Part shown: positions 1 through 8,909 of the stretch, one piece after another
How positions within the stretch are numbered: the stretch's first letter is position 1
How the letters are laid out: each line of letters starts with the position of its first letter
Virus record (IMG/VR): IMGVR_UViG_3300048586_000930
Span: 1-55,018 of that record
Source: a virus
Direction: 5' to 3' (one strand)
Length of the DNA stretch: 55,018 nt
The notes under the pieces: model-generated
Seen by the model: the letters and a program-made list of their open reading frames with translations, nothing else
What the model was told of the DNA's origin: nothing
Databases searched by the model: none
Translations under genes and position numbers: made by a program

Positions 1-3000
1 TTATGATTTCCTCTCGTTCGGAGTCTCATCGGGACGCTCCTCGGCCGCGGAGCCGAAAGACCGCACGAAGTTTATGAGATCGGTGAGGTCGGCTTCGTCC
101 TGGAACACGCCGTCCGGACCGTCCGCGTCGACCACGGTGAAGGGGTCGTCATAGAGCCGTTCGACCTCGATCGTGCCGTGCCGTGCGATGTGGTTCTGCA
201 GCAGCGCGAGGAAGCGCGTCTGCTTTGCGCTAAGTTTCGGGTGCCTCTGAGCGAAGGCGGTGAACTTCTCACGCACTGCCTCGGGGTCCATTCCCACGAT
301 CATTCGTACTGCGAGGTAGAGCGGACCGGCGATCTCGCTGAAGAACTCCTCGAGATGCTCGCGACGCACGTCCGGGCGCTGGGTCAGGATGAGCGAAACC
401 AGCGAGTCGATTTCGAGGTCGGACACTGCTTCGCCCGCACGGATCTTCTTCAGAACCGGACTGGTCTCGAAGTGCTTCTTGAGCTCTGCCTCGACGATTT
501 GCTGATAAGCCTTCATGTCGACGGACTTCAGGCTCGCGGATCGCCGGGCGAACTGCATCTGCGCTGCATCCTCGGTGATGTCGACCACCTTTGGAGGCGC
601 GCCCTGCGAGCCGCCCTTGGCCCTGTGATGCATGATGTCGCGAAGTTGGAGGCGCGCGTCTTCCAAATCGGCGACGGTGACGTCCGTCCAGAACGCATCG
701 GACTTCACGCGCTTGATGACCTCCGCCTTCTCGCGCACCGGGTTCAGGTGCATCAGAAGGGAGGCGAGCCTGTCCATCAGCTCGATCTTCAGGTCGGCGA
801 TTTCGCCCGAGCGCCGCAGCGCGGCGATCTGCATGCGAGCAATGAGGAGGTCGAGCGCAAGGGCATCACCGAAGCCACGAATATTCCGCCACTGCATAAG
901 CGGTGCGATCTCCTGGCGCAGCCGGGCAACGGTGGCCGGGGTGAAGGCCTTCAGCACTTCAGGGCGCGATAGGGCGCGCTTTGCCTTCCATTTCTCTCGG
1001 ACCGCGATGGACTCCTCGGGCAGCGCGTTGATGTCCTGCGCCACGAGTTCGATGACTACGTCGAAGGCTGCGATCTCGCTTTTCTGGAGCGAGGTCTCGG
1101 CAAGGCTCAGGCGCTCCTCGAACACAAGTTGGGCGAGCGGCTTGCCCTGCACGGGTTCCGCCGGTCGGTAGCCCATCTCAAAGCGGGCAAAGTTGCCCCA
1201 ATGATCGAAGATGCGGAAGATGGTCTTATCTTGGCCAGGACCAAAGAGATCCGGACAGAGGCGCGTGCCACGCCCGATCATCTGCCAGAACTTCACTGGT
1301 GATTTCACGGGCTTCGCGAAAACGAGATTCACGATCTCCGGAACGTCAATGCCGGTGTCGAGCATGTCGACCGAGATTGCAATCGTGAGGTCGTTGTTGT
1401 TACCGTCACCCTTGAAGTCGTCGATGAGCTGCTCGGCCCGAGGGTCATAGTTGTCTATGACCTGACAGAATTTGCCAGCATACTGTGGGTACATTTCATC
1501 AAAGAGCTGGCGCACCAGCATCGCGTGCTGGTGGTTGCGCGCGAAAATGATACTCTTGCCAACGAGTTGTCCCGTCGCGTCCTTGATTCCGTTTTCCATG
1601 AGATTTCGGAGAATCGCGCGGTTCGTGTCCTTGTTGTAAATGACTTTGTCGATCTGCTCCGACGAGAAATCGTATTGCGCCGGGTCCTCTCCCTGGTCTT
1701 CGAGTTCCTGGATCTGCTGAGGTGAGAGGCCGTCGAGGGCAATACCGTCCCGCAGGAACTGAGTGGTATGTTCATAGACCTCGAACGGGGTCAGGTAGCC
1801 TTCCTCAACTGCCTGCTCGAGATCGTAATTTGATGTCGGCAGCTGCCCTTCGCATCCGAAGAGGCGGAAGGTGTTGCGTGTAACGAAATCGACCGGTGTC
1901 GCGGTGAGGCCGACCTGGTGACAGTCAAAATATTGAAAGATGTCGCCGTAAACGTTGTAGATGCTCCGATGCGACTCGTCGGCGATGATAAGATCAAAGA
2001 AGCCGGGGTCAAACGACTGAAAGACTTTTTGCATCGCCGGATACGTAGCGAGGAAAACCCGCTCGCTGGCATTCGCCTTCATCCGCGACGTGATGATCCG
2101 CGTAGGCTCCGACAAAAAATCATTGAATGCGTTCTTAGCCTGCTTCCGAAGCTCTTTTCGGTCGCAAAGGAAGAGAACCCGCTTCACCCATCCTGCTCTG
2201 ATGAGCAGCTCTGTAAGCGCGATCGCAACTCGGGTCTTCCCGGTCCCGGTGGCCTGAACCACAAGGGCCCTGCGATGCTTCTGGGTGAACCGCTCCGATA
2301 CCCGCTTGATTGCCTCGAGCTGGTATAGGCGATCAACGATCTGATTACTGATCTCGACTGTGTCAAGAGGCTTCTTCTGATGGCGCTGGTAGTTGGCCAG
2401 GTGCTGGAGGCTGTCCTTCGAATAGAAGCCGTAGAGCTTGCGTGGCGGAAAACCCTGAGAGTCGTCCCAGAGCCAAGTATCGAACCCGTTAGTGTAGAAT
2501 ATTACCGGCCGATGACCGAACCGCCTCTCCAAGCTATCGGCGTAGAGTTTGGCTTGATGGCGTCCGAGTTCTGCGTCGACGGACGTCTTTTTCGCCTCGA
2601 CCACGGCAAGAGGATTTCCGTTGTCATCCCAGAGCACATAGTCGGCGTAGCCGATGCTGGAAGGCGTAGGCTGGCCATCAACCTCGACTTCCTTGCCGAC
2701 CTGCGTCGTGCTTTTGACGCCTTCTGCGATATCCCAGCCGGCGCTCGCGAGCATGCTGTCAATGAGGCGAGTTCGGGTCTCCGCCTCGCTAAAGTTGAGC
2801 TGGTCGGCTGCAGCCTGCGCCGAGCTTGCAAGCTGCTTCAGTTCAGACGCTTCCCTCTGTGCAGAAGATGCTTTCGAGCGCGCTTCCTCAAGCTCTGAAA
2901 GCAACGCGTCCATCTGCGCTTCTTGGGCAGCGAGCTTTTCAAGAACTTGACGGCGTTCACGCTCCTCTGCCTGACCCGGCGTGGCCGGCTGCTGAAATGC

Positions 3001-3396
3001 GGGCAGCTGGTCCGCTTTCGCTTGGCCGTATCGAACACACATCCAGCGGGCGAGATCGTGGGCTTCCTTTAGAAGCCAGAGCGCGTGTTGCGGTCGAACG
3101 GGCTCACCATGGGCAGCCTTGTTGCCGTGCATGCGCAGAGCATGCAGCTTGTCGAGCACAACCTTCGGCGTGATCGCAACGAACGCGTCGTTCTTCAAGA
3201 GATCGACGAATGTCGGCTGATCCTGCTTCGGAAGTCGCAGCGCCTGATAGATGTCCTTCGTCAGATTCTCCGCGAATAGCCGGAGCTTGACGAGCGCGCT
3301 CGCCGGGTCCGCGTGCGCATAGGACTCCGCAAAACCGCCAAGGCCTGCGAGTTCGGGCCAACCTTCACGCAGGATCTCAAAGTTGACCGATCTCAT
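1..3396 (-). CDS. HsdR-like type I restriction nuclease-helicase with N-terminal DUF4145
   Basis: This 1131-residue protein would cleave or translocate DNA as the motor/nuclease subunit of a type I-like restriction system. Residues about 20-120 look like a DUF4145 domain, and 140-200 are charged and heptad-like (probable coiled coil). An HSDR_N PD-(D/E)xK nuclease follows, with D252 and E267-A-K269. A superfamily 2 helicase carries Walker A ATGTGKT near 383, ADESH near 472 and an IGRGTRL motif VI; the tail resembles the EcoEI R C-terminal domain. The ATG overlaps the regulator stop in an ATGA junction, so the two are co-transcribed. The stop codon is the first triplet of the window, so partner hsdM/hsdS genes, if any, would lie beyond the left edge. 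Whether it is an orphan R subunit cannot be decided here. GC is lower than in the phage genes. Confidence 0.9.
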   Translation of the reverse strand: MRSVNFEILREGWPELAGLGGFAESYAHADPASALVKLRLFAENLTKDIYQALRLPKQDQPTFVDLLKNDAFVAITPKVVLDKLHALRMHGNKAAHGEPVRPQHALWLLKEAHDLARWMCVRYGQAKADQLPAFQQPATPGQAEERERRQVLEKLAAQEAQMDALLSELEEARSKASSAQREASELKQLASSAQAAADQLNFSEAETRTRLIDSMLASAGWDIAEGVKSTTQVGKEVEVDGQPTPSSIGYADYVLWDDNGNPLAVVEAKKTSVDAELGRHQAKLYADSLERRFGHRPVIFYTNGFDTWLWDDSQGFPPRKLYGFYSKDSLQHLANYQRHQKKPLDTVEISNQIVDRLYQLEAIKRVSERFTQKHRRALVVQATGTGKTRVAIALTELLIRAGWVKRVLFLCDRKELRKQAKNAFNDFLSEPTRIITSRMKANASERVFLATYPAMQKVFQSFDPGFFDLIIADESHRSIYNVYGDIFQYFDCHQVGLTATPVDFVTRNTFRLFGCEGQLPTSNYDLEQAVEEGYLTPFEVYEHTTQFLRDGIALDGLSPQQIQELEDQGEDPAQYDFSSEQIDKVIYNKDTNRAILRNLMENGIKDATGQLVGKSIIFARNHQHAMLVRQLFDEMYPQYAGKFCQVIDNYDPRAEQLIDDFKGDGNNNDLTIAISVDMLDTGIDVPEIVNLVFAKPVKSPVKFWQMIGRGTRLCPDLFGPGQDKTIFRIFDHWGNFARFEMGYRPAEPVQGKPLAQLVFEERLSLAETSLQKSEIAAFDVVIELVAQDINALPEESIAVREKWKAKRALSRPEVLKAFTPATVARLRQEIAPLMQWRNIRGFGDALALDLLIARMQIAALRRSGEIADLKIELMDRLASLLMHLNPVREKAEVIKRVKSDAFWTDVTVADLEDARLQLRDIMHHRAKGGSQGAPPKVVDITEDAAQMQFARRSASLKSVDMKAYQQIVEAELKKHFETSPVLKKIRAGEAVSDLEIDSLVSLILTQRPDVRREHLEEFFSEIAGPLYLAVRMIVGMDPEAVREKFTAFAQRHPKLSAKQTRFLALLQNHIARHGTIEVERLYDDPFTVVDADGPDGVFQDEADLTDLINFVRSFGSAAEERPDETPNERKS

Positions 3397-4250
3397 GCCA
3401 TTGCCTCCGCAAGCGCTGCTTCGAAAGCAGCGCGATTGGCGACCACGACAGGGATCTCGTGCGCGTTGTCGAGTTTATCAGCGACATCCAGACGTAGGCG
3501 CTTCGTGAAGTAATAAAGAAGCGCCTTGCGCACCAAAATTTCGGCGCGTCCGTTCTTCATCTTGTAATCTTGGGCGATAATCGACTGCTGGGTCTCGCTC
3601 AAAGCCGGATTTGGTGTGAGTGCGACCGCAAAATGATTGTGCCAAAGCGCGTCATCCTGGCCCGATGCGCCCGGCAGGCCAGGCTTTCGGGTCTCCATGC
3701 ATCGCGACAGGATGAAGTCCTTGAACTTGTGGTCGACATGACAGAATGCGCGAACGTGCCAACGCATCCCGTCGTCACCGAGAGCATGGGGCGTGATGCG
3801 CCTCCATTCTGGGGAAGGCTTTTGGGCGCTCATCGACTGGTAGAAGATTTCGGTGGATAGGCCCTCCCGCACAGCCTTGAGCACGTCGCGGAGGACCTCA
3901 GCATCCACGCGCCTGTGCGGTATCGGCAAGGCATCGTGCTCGGGTGCAGCGGCAAGCCAAGCCTCAGTTGCGCCGGCCGGCCCTCCGTTCGAGGCACGCA
4001 GATGCGCGAGATAGACGGATGCATTTGGTTCCACGAAGACCGGTTTGAGCGCGTCCGCGGCTCGGTAACGCTTTGCGCTCTTGTCATAAATCAGGTTTCC
4101 CGGTGCCTTCTCCTCGTAGAGCGTCAGGTCCTTGGATGCCTGCGGCACAGAGACTCCGAATTGGTCGACGATGTCGGCACGGTTGATGCCGCCCTCCCAG
4201 AAGAGGCGGAATTCAATGAACTCAAGCCGTTTCTCGACACCCCAACGCAT
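3393..4250 (-). CDS. WYL-domain transcriptional regulator (BrxR/CapW-like)
   Basis: A 285-residue regulator with an N-terminal winged helix-turn-helix (residues about 8-65, including VDQFGVSVPQASKDL) and a WYL-type domain in the second half, where the usual WYL reads as WHVRAF. The architecture matches the BrxR/CapW family of dimeric repressors that sit in front of anti-phage operons and are thought to sense nucleic acid or nucleotide signals. Its stop overlaps the start of the HsdR-like gene, so it most likely autoregulates the pair from the promoter just upstream. The family assignment is from recognisable sequence pattern; the BREX/CBASS-type regulator role is inferred. Confidence 0.85.
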   Translation of the reverse strand: MRWGVEKRLEFIEFRLFWEGGINRADIVDQFGVSVPQASKDLTLYEEKAPGNLIYDKSAKRYRAADALKPVFVEPNASVYLAHLRASNGGPAGATEAWLAAAPEHDALPIPHRRVDAEVLRDVLKAVREGLSTEIFYQSMSAQKPSPEWRRITPHALGDDGMRWHVRAFCHVDHKFKDFILSRCMETRKPGLPGASGQDDALWHNHFAVALTPNPALSETQQSIIAQDYKMKNGRAEILVRKALLYYFTKRLRLDVADKLDNAHEIPVVVANRAAFEAALAEAMA

Positions 4251-4330
4251 GGTACGTCCTCATGGCGCAGACGGGAGCCCTGCAGGTAGACAGCAGCACA
4301 GCACCTCATCCGACGTGTTTCGCGATGGAT

Positions 4331-4359
4331 CGATAAACTATACTAGTCGGCGCGGTCAA
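4331..4359 (-). promoter_or_regulatory. Candidate promoter of the WYL-HsdR operon
   Basis: Reading the minus strand, TTGACC (4354-4359) is followed by 17 bases and TTATCG (4331-4336); an overlapping TATAGT lies between them. This short stretch is clearly AT-richer than its surroundings and lies 81 bases upstream of the regulator ATG. The match to a sigma-70 promoter is reasonable but not perfect. Confidence 0.4.
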
Positions 4360-4781
4360 TCGATTTTTGCGTGATGCCCTGCTGGAAGAGCTTCAGCGGC
4401 GGCACCTGCCAAAAACCGGCGACGCTGCTCACTCCAGCGCGCGGGAAACGGCGCTATCAGCCCCGGCAACGTCATTCCCTGCGGCTGTCGCCCATCCAGG
4501 ATCGCCTCGACGATGTCCGGCACCAGCAGTGTCAGCCGCAGCACCCGCGAGACGTAGGAGGAGTTGATCTTCTCCGCCTCGGCGAGCTCATTGATGGTGG
4601 CGAACCGCCCAGTCTCCAGCATCCGCCGCCACCGGAAGGCGCGTGCGACCGCCTTGATGAGCGTGACGTCCTGCCGGCGCTCCAGCGCCAGCGCGCCTGG
4701 CGTGACCATCGCCTTCCGCCCGCCGCGTGGCTTCACCCGAAGCGGGATGACCACTGTGAGGGTCTGCGCCGCCTCGCTCAC
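4356..4781 (-). CDS. Small HTH-like protein of the recombinase cassette
   Basis: A 141-residue protein starting at GTG, whose first base pairs overlap the recombinase stop as GTGA. The middle (residues about 55-85, ATINELAEAEKINSSYVSRV) reads as a helix-turn-helix of the KorB/ParB type, followed by a segment ending in a proline-containing, basic tail. Proteins of this kind commonly sit directly after large serine recombinases in alphaproteobacterial mobile elements. A DNA-binding accessory or directionality role is plausible but unproven. Confidence 0.7.
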   Translation of the reverse strand: MSEAAQTLTVVIPLRVKPRGGRKAMVTPGALALERRQDVTLIKAVARAFRWRRMLETGRFATINELAEAEKINSSYVSRVLRLTLLVPDIVEAILDGRQPQGMTLPGLIAPFPARWSEQRRRFLAGAAAEALPAGHHAKID

Positions 4782-6130
4782 GCCGCGGCCCTCCCGGCCT
4801 CGGGCGCCCGTGCGGCGAGGTCGCGGACCAGGCTGCCGAGCCCGTTCAGCCGCAGCCGCACCGCAGCCCCGCCCGCTCGGACGTCGACCCGGTCCACCAG
4901 CAGTCGCACGATGCGCGCCCGCTCGGCGGGGAAGAGCTCATCCCACAGCGGTTCGATCCGTTCCAGTGCCAGCAGGACCTCCTGCTCGGTGACGTCCGGC
5001 GCCGCCGCGCGCGCTGCCCGCCAGGTGCCGACCACCATCTCGGGCTGGCGCAGCAGCGCACCGACCTGGGCGACGACCGCCGCCTCGATCTCGCCGGCAG
5101 GCACGCGCGGGATCGCCGGCCGCTCCGTCGCGTCGCCCTTCAGCACGGCCTGGCTGACTTAGTAGCGGTACATCTGCCCGCCCCGCCCGCGGCTGTGGCT
5201 CGGCGACATGGCGCGGCCGTAGCTGTCGAAGATCAGCCCGCGCAGCAGCGGCGCGGTGGTGTTCCGTGTCCGGTTGACCCGCACTCGCGGGCTGACCTGT
5301 AGGACGGCGTGCACCGCGTCCCACTGCGTCTGCGCGACGATGGCATCGTGCTCGCCGGGATAGGCTGTGCCCTTGTGCACCGCCTCGCCGAGATACACGC
5401 GGTTGCTGAGGATGCGGTAGACGTCGCTCTTCGTGAGCGGGCGGCCCCGCTTCGTGGCGGCACCCTCGTCGCGCAGCACTCCCACCAGCTTGGTGCAGGA
5501 CTCCAACTCGACGAAGCCCTGGAAGATCCGCTGCACCAGAGCGGCCTCGGCGTCGTTCACCACCAGCTTGCGCTCGCGCACGTCGTAGCCGAGCGGCACA
5601 TACCCGCCCATCCACATGCCCCGCTTGCGCGACGCGGCCACCTTGTCGCGGATTCGTTCGCCAATGACCTCACGCTCGAACTGCGCGAAGCTCAGCAGGA
5701 TATTCAGCGTCAGCCGCCCCATGCTGGTGGTGGTATTGAAGCTCTGTGTCACCGACACGAACGTCACACTGTTTGCGTCGAACACCTCGACCAGCTTGGT
5801 GAAGTCCACCAGCGACCGGCTGAGGCGGTCGATCTTGTAGACGACCACCACGTCGACCAGCCCCTCCTGGATGTCGGCGACTAGGCGCTTGAGGGCGGGG
5901 CGTTCGAGGGTGCCGCCGGAGATGCCGCCATCGTCGTATTGGTCGCGCACCAGCACCCAGCCCTCGGCGCGCTGGCTGGCGATGAAGGCCTCGCAGGCCT
6001 CGCGCTGGGCGTCGAGGGAGTTGAACTCCATGTCGAGCCCTTCCTCGCTCGACTTCCGAGTGTAGACGGCGCAGCGGAGCTTCCGAACGGCGGCCGGCAT
6101 CACGCCGGTGGGCTTCGCGTCGCGCTTCAT
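4778..6130 (-). pseudogene. Large serine recombinase interrupted by an in-frame stop
   Basis: The frame starts at an ATG overlapping the DUF2924 stop (ATGA). It has a resolvase catalytic domain (nucleophile serine about residue 27 in VYTRKSS, and the YKIDRLSR helix), then a recombinase domain and zinc-ribbon-like region. At codon 324 the reading MYRY ends in TAA (5159-5161), after which the same frame continues for 126 residues (VSQAVLKGDA onward) to TGA at 4778-4780. Family members usually read YRYYVS at this point, so one base (TAC to TAA) explains the break. The lost part is the C-terminal region that in large serine recombinases contributes to att-site recognition and synapsis control. 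It is probably the prophage integrase, now inactive or making only a 323-residue product. A sequencing error cannot be excluded. Confidence 0.85.
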
Positions 6131-6633
6131 GCGACGCGCCGGCTCGGGCGCAGCCCGAAGAACACGCGCCCGTTCCATCGCGTGCCGGTGATGGCGCGCG
6201 CGATGGCGGACAGCGATTGGTAGGGGCGGCCCTGGTACTCGAAGCCGGCCCGCGTCACGGTCACGACGTGCTCAACACCCTGGTACTCGCGGATCAACTG
6301 CGTGCCGGCGATCGGCTTGTCGTCGCCGCGCCTGCGACGGACGGTGACCTTGCCGCCGTCGAGCTGCTCACCGAGCGCCTCGAGACGGGCCAGCGTCTCG
6401 GGCTTCAGGCCGCCATAGGCCAGCTCCTGGATCCGGTAGGCGAGCCGGCTCTCCAGGAAGCGCCGATTGTAGGGCGGCGGCTCGGTGCCGAAGAGCTCCC
6501 GCCAATGCTGCTTCAGGGCGGGCGTGGCGGCGGTCTTCAGGGCGGCGAGCCGGCCCAGCACGTCGGCGGGCGGGATGGCAGGGGCCGTGAACGCCGGCGG
6601 GGTGGCGGGCTTGGGCTTCGTGGTGCGCGTCAT
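6127..6633 (-). CDS. DUF2924 protein of the recombinase cassette
   Basis: A 168-residue protein. The chosen ATG (6631-6633) is preceded by a GGAGAG ribosome site and overlaps the stop of the 69-residue gene; a longer reading to 6846 is low-complexity and lacks support. DUF2924 is recognisable from the W-x-x-LFG-x-x-PP-x-YNR segment and the basic RRRRGDDKPIAGTQLIREY stretch. The family regularly accompanies large serine recombinases in alphaproteobacteria, and its biochemical role is not established. Four-base overlaps on both sides indicate translational coupling. Confidence 0.85.
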   Translation of the reverse strand: MTRTTKPKPATPPAFTAPAIPPADVLGRLAALKTAATPALKQHWRELFGTEPPPYNRRFLESRLAYRIQELAYGGLKPETLARLEALGEQLDGGKVTVRRRRGDDKPIAGTQLIREYQGVEHVVTVTRAGFEYQGRPYQSLSAIARAITGTRWNGRVFFGLRPSRRVA

Positions 6634-6839
6634 GCGTCTCTCCGGGTGGTCCGGTTCGCATGCAGACGCTGGGCGGCCGGGAAGTGTAGCAACCGCTCTC
6701 CCCGGTCCGCCGCACCCCGCGCCGCTTCCTCGGCAGCGCGGCTGCGGAGCCGCAGCAGGCCGCGGGCGAGAAGGTCGCAGACCTCGCGTAGGTGAGGCGG
6801 GAGGTGGTGATTGGTCGGGGTCGGCAGGGGCATCGCCAT
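6630..6839 (-). CDS. 69-residue protein leading the recombinase cassette
   Basis: A short protein (MAMPLPTPTNHH start) with a helical LREVCDLLARGLLRLR segment and a C-terminal LHF...HANRTTRR tail. It ends in an ATGA overlap with the DUF2924 gene. Similar small proteins occur ahead of DUF2924/recombinase pairs, so it is probably real despite its size. No function is known to me. Confidence 0.6.
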   Translation of the reverse strand: MAMPLPTPTNHHLPPHLREVCDLLARGLLRLRSRAAEEAARGAADRGERLLHFPAAQRLHANRTTRRDA

Positions 6840-6880
6840 CCAACACGCATGGTCCTGCCTGTTATGTACGGATTTGGGGT

Positions 6881-6900
6881 GGTGCCGTTCTCACGGCACC
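6881..6900 (-). terminator. Hairpin downstream of the lysogeny operon
   Basis: Perfect 8-bp inverted repeat GGTGCCGT / ACGGCACC with a 4-base loop, in the gap between the 225-residue gene and the recombinase cassette. It has no strong U tract, so termination is plausible rather than certain. Confidence 0.45.
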
Positions 6901-6916
6901 ACGCGAAGCACCCCGA

Positions 6917-7594
6917 TCACGCCGCCTTCCGCTTTGCCTCCGACCCGAAGATGGCCCAGACATCGCGCAGCCGACGCTTCATCGTGCTCTCGTCGGGCAC
7001 CCTGCCGCCCTTCTCGGCAAACCAGCCCTGCACATGCCGGATCAGGGCGCCGAAGGATTCCGGCACGCCCTCGAAGTAGATCAGACGGCACGCCTCGAGC
7101 CGAGCCGCGTCCCAATCATAGATCGCTTGCGAACCACGGGACGTCCCAATCTTCGTACCGATCGTGATGTCATCCAGCGCTTCTTCTGTGGCCGCGTAGC
7201 GCGCGAACTCCTCGTGGCGCACGCCGACCTCGTCACGAATGACGGTGTAGCCGCGATCCTCTTCGCTCGTGCTGACCAGGCGCCGATAGAAACCCGACTC
7301 GGCCTCCAGCCAGAAAATCGTCTGCGATCCATGCCGCAGAACGAACCACGCATCGTCCGGCTTCAGGTCGACGAGGCCCTGAACACGAAGCCGGTCATCG
7401 GGGATCGGCGCGGCATCGCCATCGAGCGCGACCTCGTAGTGTCCGGCCTCCACCAGCAGGCCAGCCACGGCGGTGCAGAGCTGGATCTTCCGCTCAGATA
7501 CCAGCACCGACATGTCGAGCAGCGACAGCCCAAGCCGCTCGCACACGTCATCGATCTGATAGAAGACCTTCTTCTTCTTCGGCACGTTCGCCAT
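6917..7594 (-). CDS. Phage-associated hypothetical protein, 225 aa
   Basis: I do not recognise a named family. The N-terminus (KKKKVFYQIDDVCERLGLS, residues about 6-24) looks like a winged-helix/HTH start, and the C-terminus (residues about 190-220, WFAEKGG...STMKRRLRDVW) is helical and basic, suggesting DNA binding. It follows the XRE repressor and the metallopeptidase on the same strand with short spacing, so it belongs to the lysogeny-control operon. A regulatory role is inferred from position only. Confidence 0.7.
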   Translation of the reverse strand: MANVPKKKKVFYQIDDVCERLGLSLLDMSVLVSERKIQLCTAVAGLLVEAGHYEVALDGDAAPIPDDRLRVQGLVDLKPDDAWFVLRHGSQTIFWLEAESGFYRRLVSTSEEDRGYTVIRDEVGVRHEEFARYAATEEALDDITIGTKIGTSRGSQAIYDWDAARLEACRLIYFEGVPESFGALIRHVQGWFAEKGGRVPDESTMKRRLRDVWAIFGSEAKRKAA

Positions 7595-7605
7595 GAAGTC
7601 CTCCG

Positions 7606-7887
7606 TCAGCCCGCGCGCATGCTGCGCAGGCGCCGATAGGCCAGCACGACGCGACCCATATCCTTGCGCATGTCGGGCGGCAGACGCTCCGCCTCGACAA
7701 ACAGGGCGTCGAGCGGAATGCCGAGGATCGCCGCGGCGCGCTGGACCACCTCATCGCTCGGTGGCCTGTCGAGATTGCGCTCGATCCGTGACCAATAGCC
7801 GGGAGAAATCCCCATCCGCTCGGCCAGATCATTGAGCCCGATCGCGAGCTCCGTGCGCCGAGCGCGCACCACATCGCCAAACGCCAT
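7606..7887 (-). CDS. XRE-family repressor (HTH), 93 aa
   Basis: Small DNA-binding protein with a Cro/C1-type helix-turn-helix in residues about 8-60 (ELAIGLNDLAERMGISPGYW). The ATG was chosen where it overlaps the ImmA/IrrE stop by one base (TGATG); the longer reading upstream is low-complexity. Pairing with a metallopeptidase is the ImmR/ImmA or repressor/antirepressor layout seen in temperate phages and integrative elements. In those systems the protease cleaves the repressor to trigger induction. It is the likely binder of the operator boxes at 8707-8854. Confidence 0.85.
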   Translation of the reverse strand: MAFGDVVRARRTELAIGLNDLAERMGISPGYWSRIERNLDRPPSDEVVQRAAAILGIPLDALFVEAERLPPDMRKDMGRVVLAYRRLRSMRAG

Positions 7888-8615
7888 CACACGCCTCCTT
7901 CCACCAGGCCGTAGCGTGACAGGCGCACGGCGATGAACCGCTCCGACACACCGAAATCGCCGGCCAGCGCCGCCAGCACGCCGGCGAGAACATCGGACGG
8001 ATTGCCGGCCGCGACGATCGGGCTGGCCGGTCGGCCCTGGTGCGGCCCGCGGCAAAGCCGCAGCCCCTCGCCGCGCGCGTAGGCCAGCAGCCGCGTGTGC
8101 AGCGGCACTGGCGGCGCCAGCAGGGCGCCCATGAACTCGTTGGCACGAGCTTCAGCGCCACGACCCTGGCGTTCGAGCGCCCGCGGTGAACTCGCCACCG
8201 CGTGATAGCGCTGGTCTCCTCTGGCCAGCGCGGCCGGCACGTCAAACAGCAGATGGCCGAGCTCATGCGCCGCCGTACTCAGCGCCAGGTCGGGGCGATT
8301 GGCCGTCATTGGTCCATTGACCGCGATGTAGGCCCAGCCCGGTTCGTGCGCATCGATGTCGCAGAGGCCGAGCACGGTCTGGCCGAACTCATCGCGCAGC
8401 GCGCGGCCCAGCTCCCAGGACACGGACAGGCGCTGCCCGTTCACCTCGACCGCGCGACAGGCGTCGATCAGGGCCGGGAGGGTGAGCGCGAGGCTGTCGG
8501 GCTCGCGCGGGACCTGGCGCCGGACCTGGGCGGCAACCGCGCGAATGGCTGGGGCAGCTGCGTCCTGGCGCGGGCTGAGCGCCGCGGCTGCGGGATAGGC
8601 GATCGCGATGCACAT
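7887..8615 (-). CDS. ImmA/IrrE family metallo-endopeptidase
   Basis: A 242-residue protein with a zinc-binding HELGH motif at residues 117-121 and a downstream glutamate in ANEFMGALL, typical of ImmA/IrrE peptidases. Members cleave the partner XRE repressor after DNA damage or other signals. Here it lies immediately upstream of that repressor on the same transcript, starting next to the operator-rich intergenic region. The ATG has no obvious ribosome site, so a leaderless or weakly translated message is possible. Confidence 0.85.
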   Translation of the reverse strand: MCIAIAYPAAAALSPRQDAAAPAIRAVAAQVRRQVPREPDSLALTLPALIDACRAVEVNGQRLSVSWELGRALRDEFGQTVLGLCDIDAHEPGWAYIAVNGPMTANRPDLALSTAAHELGHLLFDVPAALARGDQRYHAVASSPRALERQGRGAEARANEFMGALLAPPVPLHTRLLAYARGEGLRLCRGPHQGRPASPIVAAGNPSDVLAGVLAALAGDFGVSERFIAVRLSRYGLVEGGV

Positions 8616-8909
8616 GGGAATTAAAGCCCCGGCTTAGAGATGATTGGGCAACGGCAAGTTCACTGTATGTTCCACTCCGTGGAGGTGTCCAGCGCTCTCG
8701 TCGAGAGGGGGTGCGTTGATCGCGGCTATCACGCACCCCCTGGTGCGTAAGTGTTTGATGGGGAGTGCTAACGCATTGAGTAGTTATGGGGTGCGATGAT
8801 TGGCGGGGGCGTTCAATGCACCCCTGCGCACCCCCTTGCCCTAGCCGCACCCCCGACCGTGGCGCTGATCTCGGCTCATCGCAATCAACCGAGCCGGAAG
8901 GGCCGTGGG
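8616..8909. promoter_or_regulatory. Divergent control region with repeated GGGGTGCG boxes
   Basis: Gene-free region between the leftward lysogeny operon and the rightward early genes. It holds a perfect 10-bp inverted repeat (GGGGGTGCGT at 8707-8716, ACGCACCCCC at 8731-8740), GGGGTGCG at 8788-8795, TGCACCCC at 8817-8824, and CGCACCCCC at 8827-8835 and 8846-8854. The repeated box in both orientations is what a phage operator looks like; the XRE repressor is the natural candidate ligand. Promoter hexamers could not be assigned confidently. Confidence 0.6.

Noticed and set aside
6634-6846. Longer start for the DUF2924 protein
   Set aside because: The upstream 71 codons are a Pro/Arg-rich shadow of the 69-residue gene; the internal ATG has a good ribosome site and the ATGA overlap.
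8707-8854. CRISPR-like repeat array
   Set aside because: The repeated unit is only 8-10 bases, occurs in both orientations and has irregular spacing; it fits operator sites. No CRISPR array or cas gene was seen anywhere in the window.
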